A stretch of DNA of 64,000 nt from Anthracocystis setariae (lineage: Eukaryota; Basidiomycota; Ustilaginomycetes; Ustilaginales; Ustilaginaceae), in assembly GCA_928724745.1 (NCBI GenBank), contig CAKMXJ010000008.1, positions 620,001 to 684,000 of the forward strand, given 5' to 3'. The notes below the pieces were generated by a model. The model made no database searches and had not been told where the DNA came from. It saw only the letters and a program-made list of their open reading frames with translations. The translations under genes were made by a program, and so were the position numbers. Shown piece by piece: positions 10,096 through 20,021 of the stretch. Each line of letters begins with the position of its first letter. Within the stretch, counting starts at the first letter, position 1.

Positions 10096-12702
10096 ATGAA
10101 AGACCTTGATGTGAGGCTCGCCGCATGCGAGAAAACTCTCAAGGCCCACTTGGGCACATTTGCTCCTTTCATCAACACTCTCTATGAAACGAGGAAACAA
10201 CTCGACGACACTCGATGCCAATTGGCTGGCAGCCAGACTCTCAATCAACAGCTGGAAAAAAGGCTCACCAACCTGGAAAACCGCTTCAACTCCGCCAACC
10301 CTCAAGACCGTTCCCACTGTTTTGTTCAGTCGAAACTCGACGACGTCAAGGAGCGTTTGAAGCTCCTCTCCGAAGACAGGATCCGGCTCGAACTGCGTTT
10401 GCATGTCGATCAAATCAAGCTCGATGATCGCTTGACAAGGGCAGTCCAACAGCAAGCCGAGCAGATTGATATCCTAAAAAACACCCTGATCAGCTCGTTC
10501 TTGCCTGCTTACACCAAGGATACCGGAAAAGAACAAACCAACGTGGACGCTGATATTATATCGACTCGCACGCCAGCTGTGCACCGCAAGGATGACCAAA
10601 AAGTTTCTTGCGTACAACCTGCGGCAATGCAAGACTTCATTCCCGACCAAGCTCCTCACTCTACCTCACGTCCAGCCCTACCAGGTGGAGCGTCTACTAC
10701 CCTCCGAGAAGAGCCGATGTCCCCCCCAGAACCACTCGCCGAGCCCACAGCCCTCGAAAGGCAAGCCAAAAAGGGTAACCCTTCGCACATGGAGCAAGCA
10801 GTCGGGTCTTCGGAACCGAGTGATTCTATCAACAAGCGGAAGCGTTCGTCCTCAATCGGGTCCTATGTTGAGACAGAGAGGCACCAAAGGCCCAAGACGT
10901 CGTCCGGGCAAGTAGAGTCTACGCGCCAGACTGAAACATTGCAGGTGGACCGGCTCGAGAGCGTACTGCTTATCGCCGGGGAACCGCAAGCTGTACCCGT
11001 CATTGCTGAAGCGCAGGGCGATGCTTCAGAGACAATCGCTGCTCACTTCACTAGCCTGCCCAGCATGGCAAAGCCAGAGCTACCAGCCCCAGATCTGAGC
11101 CCAACTGACGGTGTTCTGCAAGAGCAAGCCGCGCTGCAGTCATCCTACTACGACTCCAACGGTGATTCACACAGCACTCACGTCTCTCTTACATCAATCT
11201 CTGAAGATCCGCAAGAAGCTGTCCTCTCTCTTCCGGTTCCAGCCATAGAGTCTGGCAATACTGGAGAGCCTACCACAACAGCGCCAGAAGCGGCAAGAGA
11301 AATCATCTCCACCCCGGAGCACGACCTCCAGGCTACGACTGCGAGCCGTTCCCACTCAGGCACTGTAGCCGACGAACCCACTCAGACTCATGCCGTCGCT
11401 TCACCAGCTAAATACGTCCCACAATCTCTAAACAACGTAGCAGAAGAACCCGCTACTTCGGTCATCGTCAAAGTCGAGCCAAGGGAGGTCGGTTCCTGTG
11501 AAGAAGAAGAAGAAGAAGAAGAAGGTTTCGTCGACGAGCTTGCACAGGACAGCGTTGAACAGTCTGTCGCGGAACAGCAGGCTTGGTCTGAACTTGCCGA
11601 AAGCACTTTGATGGACAAATTCAGTTCTGCCTCTGCTCAAGCACCTGCGCTTTGCTCGACTCGAGACTTCTCAGGCCAGAGTGTTGTTGCAAGCGAGCAC
11701 GAGAAGGCACGATCCAATGCTTCCAAACCCTCTCCCAAATCTTCGGTGGACGGCGAGAAGCAGAGCGCTTCAAAATCAGAGCAGCCAGCAGCCGTCCCGG
11801 AAACACGGCTTTGCTCAAAACCGCAAGAGGAGCAGATGCCTGTTGGTCATGATTCGCCCGTAAAAGCTATATTGGTCGACGTTGCAGCTCAGAAAGTTGG
11901 CAGTCACACGCCTGACCGATGCAAGCAGGACATCCCGAAACAACGCCCATCAGCCATCGCTTCAAATCAAGGATTGGGATGTGTGTCCGAACGAGGTGTT
12001 CGAAGCATCCCTGGGACTGCATCGCTTATAACTCGATTAGGGGTGGAGTCCCGTGCTGCCACGGACGAAGGCGATATCATCGAAGATCTGAAGAAAGTCC
12101 GAAGACCGCCCTCTCACCCAAACAAGGATGTTCTCTATTATCTTTTTGCTTGGTTCGGAGCGTCAAGCCATCCGACAGCTCTCGTCATCGCCGAGGACGA
12201 TCTCATTTCTCATTCGCTCATCTCCGAAACATTCGCCGACGTTCTGCTTTGCAGCGGAAATGCAAAAGCAGAGACGCCGCCGAAGCGAGGCTCGAAGAAT
12301 CGGTGGGTACGCATCAATCTCAGCTGGTGTCAGTCATCACCGTCACAGCACCCAAGGTTCAACGAGCCACGACCCTGGTTTCGAGCTTCAGATATCCTAT
12401 TCTTGGTCGTTCCTCGCTCCGATATGGAAGATGGAGCTGTCCTCGGATCCAGAGCGCTTCGTGATCTCGGTCTTCGTGTCAGAGACAATCCCTGGGGAGT
12501 AAAGTATCTAACTACCAGAGGGGGGCATGACGCTGGTAACGCCGGCCTTAAAGCGACCGCACACTGGCTTGATGATTTCCAACCAAAGCCCTTCAAACGA
12601 CGTTGTCTCGCTGCAAAATGCATTGCACACTATGTGCCGCTCCCGGACCGCAAGAAAGAGGGCCTGAGCATACGAGGTCGTGATGCCAGGGCCTACAGAT
12701 AG
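10096..12702 (+). CDS. Uncharacterised coiled-coil protein, paralog 1 of a tandem pair
   Basis: An 868-aa single-exon gene with a true ATG at 10096 and TATA-like boxes about 180 bp upstream. Residues 1-140 are coiled-coil-like. A long, low-complexity middle has a basic NKRKRSSS motif that could be a nuclear signal, and an acidic Glu run near residue 470. A compact C-terminal domain (about 677-800) shares blocks with the next gene: YYL-x-AW-x-G, SLISET, RWV, FLVVPR-x-DM and VLGS. I do not recognise a named family. The C-terminal block order (a LVIAEDDLISHSLISE-like segment, then FLVVP and VLGS) resembles a retropepsin fold, but the catalytic Asp-Ser/Thr-Gly is absent. The function is unknown. 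Confidence 0.8.
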   Translation: MKDLDVRLAACEKTLKAHLGTFAPFINTLYETRKQLDDTRCQLAGSQTLNQQLEKRLTNLENRFNSANPQDRSHCFVQSKLDDVKERLKLLSEDRIRLELRLHVDQIKLDDRLTRAVQQQAEQIDILKNTLISSFLPAYTKDTGKEQTNVDADIISTRTPAVHRKDDQKVSCVQPAAMQDFIPDQAPHSTSRPALPGGASTTLREEPMSPPEPLAEPTALERQAKKGNPSHMEQAVGSSEPSDSINKRKRSSSIGSYVETERHQRPKTSSGQVESTRQTETLQVDRLESVLLIAGEPQAVPVIAEAQGDASETIAAHFTSLPSMAKPELPAPDLSPTDGVLQEQAALQSSYYDSNGDSHSTHVSLTSISEDPQEAVLSLPVPAIESGNTGEPTTTAPEAAREIISTPEHDLQATTASRSHSGTVADEPTQTHAVASPAKYVPQSLNNVAEEPATSVIVKVEPREVGSCEEEEEEEEGFVDELAQDSVEQSVAEQQAWSELAESTLMDKFSSASAQAPALCSTRDFSGQSVVASEHEKARSNASKPSPKSSVDGEKQSASKSEQPAAVPETRLCSKPQEEQMPVGHDSPVKAILVDVAAQKVGSHTPDRCKQDIPKQRPSAIASNQGLGCVSERGVRSIPGTASLITRLGVESRAATDEGDIIEDLKKVRRPPSHPNKDVLYYLFAWFGASSHPTALVIAEDDLISHSLISETFADVLLCSGNAKAETPPKRGSKNRWVRINLSWCQSSPSQHPRFNEPRPWFRASDILFLVVPRSDMEDGAVLGSRALRDLGLRVRDNPWGVKYLTTRGGHDAGNAGLKATAHWLDDFQPKPFKRRCLAAKCIAHYVPLPDRKKEGLSIRGRDARAYR

Positions 12703-13608
12703 GAAAGGGAAATTCGTCTTCTAATGACCGACCACATCAGCACAGCAAACAAAACTGTTCGTGTGTATGCTCAAAGCAAAGTTGGGACTCGATGCTACTT
12801 TGCGCCAACCCTGTTATATGCAAACATGTTTTATTGATGATGATATTGATAGCCAGCTAAGTATTATACTGTACGGCCCATTTGCCATCTACTATTCCTC
12901 ATCTGGTCATGACTGTGCAAGAAGCCATCGTCTTGACCCAAACCTGAAACCTGTAAACCTGGGTGTGGGTTTTGACGAGAGGTTGATAGTTGTGACTGTA
13001 TCAAAGGTGGTTGGGCGGACTGTTGCGTGCCCTTTGTTTCATCACGCAGGTAGCGGTGCTTTGACCTCTGACGAGGCAGGAGAACAAAGGGAAGCAAGGC
13101 ATGCGGAAGCTTTTTATTTTTATTTTCGGTTTTTATTTCATTGTTCTTGGCGACAAAAGAACCCCTTGCTGGTCGCTTCGTAGCTGTTGCTGTTGCTTAC
13201 TGTATCTCGGTACAATAGCAAGTGCAGGGGTCGAGCCAGGTAGAAGAAGCAATAATGGCCGACGAGGCCCTATCTGTGCCATTTCCATTGATCGATCTTT
13301 TCTATATAACATCACGGAGCCGTGCTCAGCTTTTCCACTTCACCCGAGTCGACCATCGCTGTCTTTATCCCACCACACCACCTTGAGCTTCCCGCCTTTC
13401 TCATATTAATCTCTCGAAATCATCCCATACGTACATGGCCTACCCTCTTTCCTCTAACCGCTTGCTCGGCCAAGAATTCAAAAAGATCCTGTATTACTCC
13501 GCGCTTCGAATGCATCTCTTGCCTTGAGATCTTCTGTTCGCGTGATTAACCCGTCGCCACGCATCTCAATTACAGCACCGTATCCTTTCGGATTCGACAT
13601 TCGCCTCT
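12703..13608. other. Intergenic region and promoter of the second paralog
   Basis: No gene is supported. A clear TATATAA box lies at 13303-13309, about 300 bp before the ATG at 13609, followed by a CT-rich leader. Confidence 0.6.
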
Positions 13609-16600
13609 ATGGAATCTTCCCATCCTAGCTTAACCCCGGCGTCGGGTAATGCGGACGACCCTCAAGCTCAACAGGCGATCTCGTCGTTGGTGCAAATGCT
13701 TCGAACAGTCGCCCAGGCCGAGGCAGAGGCAAGAATCTTGTCTATGGAATCGAAATTGAGCGCACTGTCTGCCGATTATGCTCGGACCCAAGACATCTTA
13801 GCAGCCAACCAGCGCGAGTTGGCTGCTCTTCGCATCTCCAACCGAGAGCTACAGATCAGTCTCGCCACACACGCTTCTCACATTACCAATCACCAGTCAA
13901 CCATCAACTCGTTCAAACAAGAATTTGCAAACCTGCTCCAGCGCCATAACTCGCTGGCCCATGAAGTCAGTCAGTTTGAGACGCGCATAGCCGCAGCCCA
14001 TCATCAGCTCAACGAGCGAACGATGCATGCGGTTTCACAGCAAGCAAAGAGGATTGAAAGTTTACAGCAACGCATCCTTGGCCCCTTTTCCATGGCCATT
14101 CAAAAACTGGCTTCGAATGACGCCGCTTCATCGGGCTCAGTGCAAAGCTGTCTTCCGCATCAAGCCTCTGCGCAGCTGCTGGCATCACCGGAGCCGACAC
14201 AAGAGATTCGGCAGGATTCTTGTACGGTAGCTTCATATGATCACGACCCTGCACCTACTTCACGCCATCGCACAGATTCACAGGACTCGAACGCTCCGCT
14301 CGCTGATATTGCCGCGCAACAGCTACAAACTGCAATATGTAGTATGACTGAGGATTCAACCTCAGACGTAGCGTCACGCCGTTGTGATCCGGGCACATTC
14401 ACCGTAACCAACAAGCCTTCTTGTCCCTCACATACACCCAAACCGGCATGGGCCAGCGGTATCGTAGTCTTGCACCCCCCGCCATCAGCGCAACTGCCTC
14501 AGCAGCAACCTGTTTCGCCAAGCAACACTGTCCCTGCGCTAGCTTTTACGGAACCTGTCTCAGTATCGGCGTCGGATCCACCAAAGAGTCCCAACGATCC
14601 ACTTCTGGCTTCCTTGTCAAGGCCAGGTGAAGTTTCGCAACCAACGTCCGTTCAAGCTCTTCCTCGTGACCACAGCACAGCATCTAGCGTGCCCGGGTTG
14701 TCGGAAGGTCCTCGCGGAACAGCTTCTCAGCAGCAACAATATCTTGCTACCGCGGAAGTGCCGCCTGCCCCTCCTACAATGAAAAGGAAGCGGACGCCTT
14801 CGATCGAGCACGTTTGTACAAATTTTGCAAAAGCTCGGCCCAGGACAACGGCGACGCCTTCTGGCGGACAAAAATGTGTTTCCATTACCGGAACTTCAGG
14901 ACGTGGGTCACAATCAATTGCAGATCAGGTAAAAAGGAGGATGACAGAGTCACCAGTCCCTTCGAGAGCTCTAGAAACCAACTCGACATCTGGTGAAGTG
15001 AATGGAGAACTTGCTGCCTCTGCTGCCCCCCACATTCCAGACGAAAGTCGTGCGGCCCCGTCCCGGTCGAACCCTCAGCAATCAGCTCAAGCTTTTAGAG
15101 AATGGTCGCGAGTAAGGCAGCCCTTCGAGTCAATTGCAGCCAAGGCAAATCACCAGGGGAGTTCGGCAACAGCATCGCCTAACGTGGGTGAAACGAATCA
15201 CGCCCCGCCAGCCCTCACAAAGGCTCATCAACCATCTGCGATCTCTCATGCAGCATCGGTACCGTTGCGCGAACAGAGCATATCTAGGAGACCACTGGAA
15301 GGTGTTCGGGTAACAAGGCCAACACCCCATGTCCCATCCGCCCAGCAGGTGCAAAAAGCCGCCGAACCGTTGCCCTCGTCAAGTTGCCATAGCGAGCCAA
15401 TCATTCAAGAAGACCCGACACTGAATCGGCCAGTAACAAGGCAGATGATGCGCGTTGTAGCGGCTGACGACGCTGGTGCGCCCTTTCAATCCAAAGCAGC
15501 TGAGTCTGCTGCACACCCAGAAAGCGAGCTCGCCGCAGGAACCAATCCTCCCAAAGTGGTAAAGAAGGCGATCCCTCGGGATCCTCGACTCCCCTTACAC
15601 AAGCTGCCCCCAGCACCTGACCAGGCCTCCTCAGGCTCCAGAAACTCAGCTCCCTCATCTTGTTCCGCGACTTCGGAAGCGCAACAGGGTTCAGCTGACA
15701 GATCAACAAGATTGGTATCTCGTCGGGCGCAAGAAGCAATGGGAATGGCCGTCGATGAGCCAAGCCATCCTACCGAAAAGACCAAAGAAGTCTTAGAGCC
15801 TGAAAAAGCTGAAGAAGAGCGCAGAAGAACCGGAAAGGCGAGCGTTCCAGCGACGCAGATCGGTCCAAGCTCTGGTTCACTCCCAGACAGACCCACCACC
15901 ACGATCGAAAAAAGATTGGGTACCACGCCTGTCAGGATGACCCCTGATTCAATTACGGCCGGTGAAAGTGTTGCGACCAGTGCTCCGAGCTCCGAGCGGG
16001 AGACCAGATTGGAATGGCTTCAGCGTCTCGATTGCAGTGGACGAGTAAACACTGAGGCTGAAGAACCGTACTACCTATGGACTTGGTTGGGCTCACGCAA
16101 AAGACCTATGCCAGTCTTGATAGCACGCGATCCACTGATCTTCGAGTCGCTCATTTCGGAGACGTTAGCCTCTGCCCTGATCTCGGACGGACAGGCCAAG
16201 GAGGTTCATTTGGGAAGTTCATGTCGCTGGGTAGAGATGGATCTGGTGTGGTACTGCCTCCGCCCTCACCCGACCTGGAACTCGGACTGGAACGAGGACA
16301 GATTCACAGCACGTCACTGTCGATTTCTTGTCGTGCCTAGAGCCGACATGGGAAATGGGGTTGTGTTAGGCAGCGAAGAACAAGATCGGCTTGGCCTCAA
16401 GATTGTTCGCGAGAGATTTGAGAGGCCACGCTTATGCTTGCGGAAGCATCCTGAAATGAGCCTGTTTCTCAGCAAATTCTCGATCAAGTCCCAGATGCAA
16501 TATCGGACACAGCCTTTGAAGCGGCTCTGCTTGCTAGCTGAAGAGGTCACCATGACGCGCCAGATGCCGCAACAAGTGGTAAATGCTTGGAGGTACGTCG

Positions 16601-17046
16601 CGGCATTGAGACCGGAACGCGAGCTGATACGGCGTATATCTGACCAGTCAGGCCATGCTGCGGTTAGAGAGGTGAAGGTAAAGTCGGCGGGGGTACCTGT
16701 TCCGGAAAGAGGCACAAGCATGTTGACACGTCAGGAACTCAAAGAACTCGAAGCTGAAAATCAAATCAGCGAACCACTTGACACTGGATCGCCACTCTCG
16801 GAACTATCCGACGACCTTGAAGAGGAAGAGGAACAAGTGGATGAAATTATCGAGTTCCCTCAAACGCTAGACGATCTTACGCCAGAGGAGAGGGATGAGT
16901 GTCTACGTCGCACTCGAGAGCTCTTGCAAGAACGCGACCAACATCATGATGGCGGTTTGCAGCCACCATCCAAAATCACAGTTCTGGGCAGGTTCCAACA
17001 GCCACACCATCGAGCAGCAAAATGTGGATTCCAGAGCAAGGGGTAA
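13609..17046 (+). CDS. Uncharacterised coiled-coil protein, paralog 2 of a tandem pair
   Basis: A 1145-aa single-exon gene starting at a true ATG. It has the same plan as the preceding gene. The N-terminus is helical and coiled-coil-like (about 20-165), with a segment LNERTMHAVSQQAKRI that matches LDDRLTRAVQQQAEQI in paralog 1. A long disordered middle contains MKRKRTPS. The conserved C-terminal domain lies at about 818-930 (PVLIARDPLIFESLISET, CRWVEMDLVW, FLVVPRADM, VLGS). It differs in carrying an extra 200-residue acidic and helical tail. The paralogs are collinear but diverged strongly outside these blocks, suggesting an old tandem duplication with fast evolution. No family is recognised; a nuclear role is only suggested by the basic motifs. 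Confidence 0.8.
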   Translation: MESSHPSLTPASGNADDPQAQQAISSLVQMLRTVAQAEAEARILSMESKLSALSADYARTQDILAANQRELAALRISNRELQISLATHASHITNHQSTINSFKQEFANLLQRHNSLAHEVSQFETRIAAAHHQLNERTMHAVSQQAKRIESLQQRILGPFSMAIQKLASNDAASSGSVQSCLPHQASAQLLASPEPTQEIRQDSCTVASYDHDPAPTSRHRTDSQDSNAPLADIAAQQLQTAICSMTEDSTSDVASRRCDPGTFTVTNKPSCPSHTPKPAWASGIVVLHPPPSAQLPQQQPVSPSNTVPALAFTEPVSVSASDPPKSPNDPLLASLSRPGEVSQPTSVQALPRDHSTASSVPGLSEGPRGTASQQQQYLATAEVPPAPPTMKRKRTPSIEHVCTNFAKARPRTTATPSGGQKCVSITGTSGRGSQSIADQVKRRMTESPVPSRALETNSTSGEVNGELAASAAPHIPDESRAAPSRSNPQQSAQAFREWSRVRQPFESIAAKANHQGSSATASPNVGETNHAPPALTKAHQPSAISHAASVPLREQSISRRPLEGVRVTRPTPHVPSAQQVQKAAEPLPSSSCHSEPIIQEDPTLNRPVTRQMMRVVAADDAGAPFQSKAAESAAHPESELAAGTNPPKVVKKAIPRDPRLPLHKLPPAPDQASSGSRNSAPSSCSATSEAQQGSADRSTRLVSRRAQEAMGMAVDEPSHPTEKTKEVLEPEKAEEERRRTGKASVPATQIGPSSGSLPDRPTTTIEKRLGTTPVRMTPDSITAGESVATSAPSSERETRLEWLQRLDCSGRVNTEAEEPYYLWTWLGSRKRPMPVLIARDPLIFESLISETLASALISDGQAKEVHLGSSCRWVEMDLVWYCLRPHPTWNSDWNEDRFTARHCRFLVVPRADMGNGVVLGSEEQDRLGLKIVRERFERPRLCLRKHPEMSLFLSKFSIKSQMQYRTQPLKRLCLLAEEVTMTRQMPQQVVNAWRYVAALRPERELIRRISDQSGHAAVREVKVKSAGVPVPERGTSMLTRQELKELEAENQISEPLDTGSPLSELSDDLEEEEEQVDEIIEFPQTLDDLTPEERDECLRRTRELLQERDQHHDGGLQPPSKITVLGRFQQPHHRAAKCGFQSKG

Positions 17047-17255
17047 CCCTCAACAACGAAACTGAATGATGGCAAAAAAAGAGTGATATTCCGGGAGAAA
17101 AAGAAAAAAAAAAAAAAGGAAATGGCATGGCATGGCATGGTTCGGGTTTGGTTTGGTGCTAACGTTAGGAATGATATGGTGGTAAAAACCGTACGGGTAC
17201 AAGCCTGAGCTGATATGTGTGTGTGTGTGTTTGTGAAAGTGAGCCCGATGAAGGG

Positions 17256-19187
17256 CTACTGCCCAACGAACAGCGCGATATCCTCCGAGATCTGACGCGT
17301 ATATCTGGTACTATTGGTAGCCATACCCAAAAACAGACAAGCGATGGATTCGGCATGACCCAAATTCCTATACGCTCTCAACCTTACCTGATTCACACCT
17401 ATACCGACGAGCAAAGTTTTGAGCAAGGTGGACTGTTCCACTGGGACTGTTAGGTCTTTACCTCCGTGGATCAGGAGGAATTTGGCGGGGAGCAGACGGG
17501 TATCGATGATGTTTTTGGCGGCGTAAAGGAGGTGTGCAGGCGAATGGATGAGGCAATTAAAGTGCGAGGGACCACAAGCTCGACGAAGGTAGCTGAGGTG
17601 TTCTAGGCCGCGTTCGGATTCGGATCGAAAGCCTTTGATCACATCGCTGATGCCGGAGAGGAGGATGACGCCGGCGATGGCGGGAAGTTCGACTTCAGGT
17701 TCGTAGATCTCGACACGACGAAGACCGTTGCCCACTTCTTCTTCGGCTTTCCGGTATGCGTCCGAGTCCAGGATGGATTGCGCCTCTTCGTTCTTTCGCG
17801 ACGTGGTGGTGACATGCGTCGCGGTCGACGTCGGGTAAGAAGGGTGGGGCGTGTGCGTGTCAAAGCGTGTGCTCGAACCCATCACCAGTCCAGGTGGGCT
17901 GGTGGATGACGAGCGATCTTCCTCGGTTTCGTCAACCCAAGCCTCACCGGTCGCCTCGCCATGACTCGCCCTTCGACCACCCCTGCCGCCACTGATGCGT
18001 ACAGGTTCGTGATTCGCCTCATCCAATGCATCCGAATGAACACCGGCTCCACTCTTCCTGCTCCTCCTCGATTGGCCCACCGCCGAACTACTGACCTCTC
18101 CACTCTTCAACCATTCGTCATCCTCCTCCATCTCTGCGCCCCGTTTCCGACTCATCGACGCGCGCAACATATGCCTCTGCCTCTCATACGCACGATCCAA
18201 ATGCCCCTCGCGACTCAACACCACCGCCTCCTGACTGATGGTCAGCATGATCAAATGCGCACTCAGTCCGTGGCCCATCACATAGATCTTGCTCGGATCG
18301 CCGCCATAGCGCTGGCAATTCTTGGCAGTCCAGCGAAGCACCAGCCGCAGATCGATCAACGACGACTTGATCCTCGACTCGGGATAGTAGGTGATATCGG
18401 CGACAATCACGCAGTAGCCCATCCTACGCAACCTGAGCGCAAGTTGCAGATACACGCGCCGTTTGGACGTCACCGTCAACGGACCCAACACCGAAGGGAT
18501 CACGACGATCACGGGCACGCCGTTCGAATTGTTACTCGAGCCGATGCCATCTTGGGTATTGTGCTGTGTAGATGCATCGGCGGGGAGGTACACATCGAGT
18601 CGCTTGCCTCTGGTAGGACTTCCATATGCGATGCCCTCCTTGACGACACGACTGCCCTTGGTGGTGCCGATCACCATGATGCGACGGTAGCTCCAGTCGA
18701 AGATGGCGGGAAACACCAGCCTGATGGCGGTAAGCACGTACCTGGCTGCGGCGAGGTCGACTTTGGCACATCGAATCGGATTGAGTGGTAGGAAGGGGCA
18801 GAAGTTCCTCGGCGACCAGCGGTGGACGTTGGTCCATGTGGCAGGGAGATCCTTCTGGGCGAGAAAGAGGTAGCAGATCCAAGCTATCGCATAGAGCAGC
18901 AGCACCGAGATGAGAAGTAGGATGGGGATGGCCATGACGCCAATGATGGGAATGGCACAGGCTGCGGCGAGCAGCGGCCATGCTGGTAATGCGATGATCA
19001 AAGCTGGCAGCACCAAGAAGTTGAGCAAGATCGCCAGCCACCGTTGCGAGCGATTGGGCAGAATAGGTGGTTGCGGGGTGTATTCGGGATAGTAGGTTGG
19101 TGATGCTGGGACTGACGAGAGCGAGATGCTGGAGAGTCTTTGTCGATCCAACGGCGTAGGCCGCGATCGCTCCGGATGATGCGTCAT
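17256..19187 (-). CDS. Membrane-anchored alpha/beta-hydrolase-fold protein with an altered nucleophile elbow
   Basis: A 643-aa protein. The open frame extends farther upstream to a TTG, but the first ATG is at 19187 (MTHHPERSRPTP). Two or three hydrophobic segments (about 50-120) suggest membrane anchoring near the N-terminus. The fold follows: VPVIVVIPSVLGPLT at the usual oxyanion-loop position, YGGDPSKIYVMGHGLSAHL at the nucleophile elbow (about residue 306), LLIHGGKDLTVP for the acid and NLGHAES for the histidine. A 150-residue disordered insert interrupts the lid region. The layout resembles isoprenylcysteine methylesterase / carboxylesterase-type proteins. The usual G-x-S-x-G serine is replaced by Gly, with a Ser two positions later, and the HGG oxyanion motif is absent. 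Activity is therefore doubtful. Confidence 0.78.
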   Translation of the reverse strand: MTHHPERSRPTPLDRQRLSSISLSSVPASPTYYPEYTPQPPILPNRSQRWLAILLNFLVLPALIIALPAWPLLAAACAIPIIGVMAIPILLLISVLLLYAIAWICYLFLAQKDLPATWTNVHRWSPRNFCPFLPLNPIRCAKVDLAAARYVLTAIRLVFPAIFDWSYRRIMVIGTTKGSRVVKEGIAYGSPTRGKRLDVYLPADASTQHNTQDGIGSSNNSNGVPVIVVIPSVLGPLTVTSKRRVYLQLALRLRRMGYCVIVADITYYPESRIKSSLIDLRLVLRWTAKNCQRYGGDPSKIYVMGHGLSAHLIMLTISQEAVVLSREGHLDRAYERQRHMLRASMSRKRGAEMEEDDEWLKSGEVSSSAVGQSRRSRKSGAGVHSDALDEANHEPVRISGGRGGRRASHGEATGEAWVDETEEDRSSSTSPPGLVMGSSTRFDTHTPHPSYPTSTATHVTTTSRKNEEAQSILDSDAYRKAEEEVGNGLRRVEIYEPEVELPAIAGVILLSGISDVIKGFRSESERGLEHLSYLRRACGPSHFNCLIHSPAHLLYAAKNIIDTRLLPAKFLLIHGGKDLTVPVEQSTLLKTLLVGIGVNQVRLRAYRNLGHAESIACLFLGMATNSTRYTRQISEDIALFVGQ

Positions 19188-19627
19188 TGCCCACGCACAA
19201 CACCGTTTCAAACACACGAGCAAGCGCAGCTGCCAGATGTATTTGAACTGCAACGATGACGCGTCTAGTAGAATTTGATTCGCTCGATAATGCGGATATG
19301 TGCCGATGATGATGTTGATGATATGATGGAGGAAATGATGCAAGAGACTTGTTAGGAAGAAACCAGAGTTGCAGTACAGAGTGTTGAAACCAACACGACC
19401 CGAACTTTGACTGTACTAGCTACTACAGTGCTACTGCTGTAGCCAGCTAGGCGCCCTTTCAACACTGCACAACAGCAAATTGAGTGGTCCCTGCATGACT
19501 GTACTGCTGCTACTGCTGCTGCCCTTGGTTATCGCGTTGAGAGCAGCGCGCAGCCTGACCAGCCAATTTGGCCAATTTCCAGCGACAGCAGCAGCCTCGC
19601 AAATTTTAGAGCGTGAAATGCGTACAT
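19188..19627. other. Host intergenic region left of the transposon block
   Basis: Upstream region of the hydrolase gene. It is rich in CTACTGCTG / TACTGT words (19405-19530) with no coding evidence. Host sequence ends at the ACA target duplication (19628-19630). Confidence 0.55.
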
Positions 19628-19630
19628 ACA

Positions 19631-19644
19631 AGAGAGGTTTTGGC
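19631..19644 (+). repeat. Left terminal inverted repeat of Harbinger element 1
   Basis: AGAGAGGTTTTGGC, preceded by the target duplication ACA. It pairs with 31234-31247 with a single mismatch; similarity resumes a few bases further in (CGCTGG against GGCTGG). Confidence 0.9.
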
Positions 19645-20021
19645 CGACGCTGGAGGGTGGTGAGACGACGTTACTTGCCGAGGTGGTGAGTGAGGTAGAG
19701 AGATGGTGGTTCGGAAGGTGGTGAGGAGAACAAAGCGGAACTGACCAAATCGGCGCGCTCAGCTTTCCGATAGAAAAAAATTTTCACACACACGTGACGC
19801 GTTAAAAATGCTTATTAATCAACATCATTTTCTACGTATATGTGAGATCTATCAAACTTGCTGGTGGTAGTAGTCGTGCTCACGATCATGCAGAAGCAAA
19901 TGCCGGGACCGAAACTGTGATTGTAATGCAAAGTTGTTTACTCATCGGCGTCGTACAAACTTAATCCCCACACTCCGGCTCAAAGAAACCGCTTCTTCCG
20001 ACAACTACAGCTTGTACAACC

